From positions 3,410,001 to 3,474,000 of the forward strand of contig NC_079491.1 of assembly GCF_020520425.1 (NCBI RefSeq): DNA of 64,000 nucleotides, read 5' to 3'. The DNA comes from Spinacia oleracea (lineage: Eukaryota > Streptophyta > Magnoliopsida > Caryophyllales > Amaranthaceae). Position 1 is the first letter of the stretch; each line of letters starts with the position of its first letter. Under the pieces are notes generated by a model, which was not told the origin of the DNA, searched no databases, and saw nothing but the letters and a program-made list of their open reading frames with translations. Positions 63,167-64,000 of the stretch are shown in pieces. Made by a program: the position numbers and the translations under genes.

Positions 63167-64000
63167 TTAAAAAACCATCATTACAATAAGCTCAATAACT
63201 TTGTCATTTATCTTGTTGTTGTCATAAACTTCCTCGTAATTCGTCTCTTTGTTACCATTAGTGTTGTAATCAGTGTTGTAAGAGACGTAATTCTTGTTGT
63301 TAATTTCTGCCTCAATGTCGTAGAAATATTTTCCATTATACATGAACCTTGTATCACTCATCCCTTGTTGTTTAAGCTCGCTCTTTTTCTTGTCGTAGTT
63401 ATTCAAATTCTCATATTTGTTATCGTAGTGATTCTCATCCATGTTAATGTCGTAAAAAAAAGTTGTGGTGGCGGTGGTGGTGGTGGTGGTGGTGGTGGAA
63501 TGGTGGTCTACGTCGGTCTCGTGACTGTAAAGGCCGTAATCAGCTTCAGTATTTTGAGGAATCGTGGGATGTTCATCTTGATGTTCTAAGGGTACAAAAT
63601 CATCTTCCTTGCCGTTCAAGTAATTGGTTTTAGTGTTCGGCGTAGTGGTGGTGGTGGTGCTGGTGGTGGTGGTGGTGGAAGGGTGAACTAGGTCCGTATA
63701 ATGGCCGTAAAGGCCGTAACCAGCTTCGGTGTTTTGAAGAATTGTGGGCTGTTCATCTTGATGTTCTAAGGGTACAAAATCATCTTCCTTGCCGTTCAAG
63801 TAATTGGTTTTAGTGTTTGGCGTGGTGGTGTTGGTGGTGCTGGTGGTGGTGGTGGTGGTGGTGGTGGTGGTAGAAGGGTGATCTAGGTCGGTATAATGGC
63901 CGTAAAGGCCGTAACCAGCTTTGGTGTTTTGAGGAATTGTGGGCTGTTCATAGTGATGTTCTAAGGGTACAAAATCATCTTCCTTGAGCTTTAGCGAGTC
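63167..64000 (-). CDS. E6-like protein, partial (5' end beyond window)
   Basis: The minus frame is open from the window's right edge to a TAA at 63167 (277 codons seen). The conserved core is KQQGMSDTRFMYNGKYFYDI, the signature of plant E6-like proteins (first known from cotton fibre; extracellular or wall-associated, function unknown), followed by an Asn/Tyr-rich tail. Upstream are three repeats of about 60 residues, each with KEDDFVPLEHQDEQPTI, QNTEAGYGLYGHYTD and a Thr run coded by GGT/ACC microsatellites (63462-63500, 63645-63681, 63829-63871). The copies are nearly identical, so expansion is recent and allele length may vary. The final ELIVMMVF is unusual for the family. The N-terminal signal peptide expected for E6 is not in view. 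Confidence 0.8.
   Translation of the reverse strand, partial: DSLKLKEDDFVPLEHHYEQPTIPQNTKAGYGLYGHYTDLDHPSTTTTTTTTTTSTTNTTTPNTKTNYLNGKEDDFVPLEHQDEQPTILQNTEAGYGLYGHYTDLVHPSTTTTTSTTTTTTPNTKTNYLNGKEDDFVPLEHQDEHPTIPQNTEADYGLYSHETDVDHHSTTTTTTTTATTTFFYDINMDENHYDNKYENLNNYDKKKSELKQQGMSDTRFMYNGKYFYDIEAEINNKNYVSYNTDYNTNGNKETNYEEVYDNNKINDKVIELIVMMVF

Noticed and set aside
63365-63589. Plus-strand glycine-rich open frame
   Set aside because: It is the antisense shadow of the Thr-coding microsatellite of the E6-like gene.

Overview
This window is nuclear DNA of a flowering plant. The evidence is split genes with GT-AG introns, two Pol III tRNA genes, two MIR167 hairpins, an E+/DYW-class PPR gene, an ACA-type Ca2+ pump, and AT-rich intergenic DNA full of MITEs, Helitrons, SINEs and MULE-like elements. 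Gene families point to a eudicot. The style of the dispersed repeats makes me lean towards Caryophyllales/Amaranthaceae, but that is only an impression.

Layout. 1-11 kb: a small SWIM+RING-like gene (minus), tRNA-Glu(CTC), tRNA-Gly(GCC), and intergenic DNA built from Helitrons, a SINE and several MITEs. 11-14.3 kb: an intronless autoinhibited Ca2+-ATPase (ACA12/13 type). 17.5-23.7 kb: a four-exon gene whose 1,429-residue product matches the central part of the BEACH protein SPIRRIG, without the N-terminal ARM-like part and without PH-BEACH-WD40. 24-31 kb: MITE-rich DNA. 31.3 and 37.5 kb: two MIR167 precursors on the plus strand, each with a plausible TATA box. 40-43 kb: a nested Stowaway/CACTA pair and a MULE with a duplicated terminal repeat. 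43.4-47.1 kb: an aluminium-induced (YGL/LRDR) gene, minus strand, four exons. 48.7-51.6 kb: an intronless DYW PPR gene matching OTP86, minus strand. 51.9-56.9 kb: a 5.0-kb Pack-MULE with a perfect 9-bp target duplication, holding a PPR gene fragment, other exon-like pieces, a ~196-bp tandem array and tRNA-like sequences. 59.2-60.0 kb: a 74-bp tandem array. 60.7-62.9 kb: another MULE-like element and two Helitrons. 63.2 kb to the right edge: an E6-like gene, minus strand, running off the window.

The most informative observation is gene order. ACA12/13-like pump, MIR167, YGL/LRDR gene and OTP86 occur together here. From memory, Arabidopsis has MIR167B between OTP86 and ACA12, and MIR167A between a YGL/LRDR gene and ACA13. 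The window therefore looks like the unduplicated ancestral block. It carries two MIR167 genes and has an extra, truncated SPIRRIG-like gene placed inside it. No intact virus-like or LTR element was recognised.
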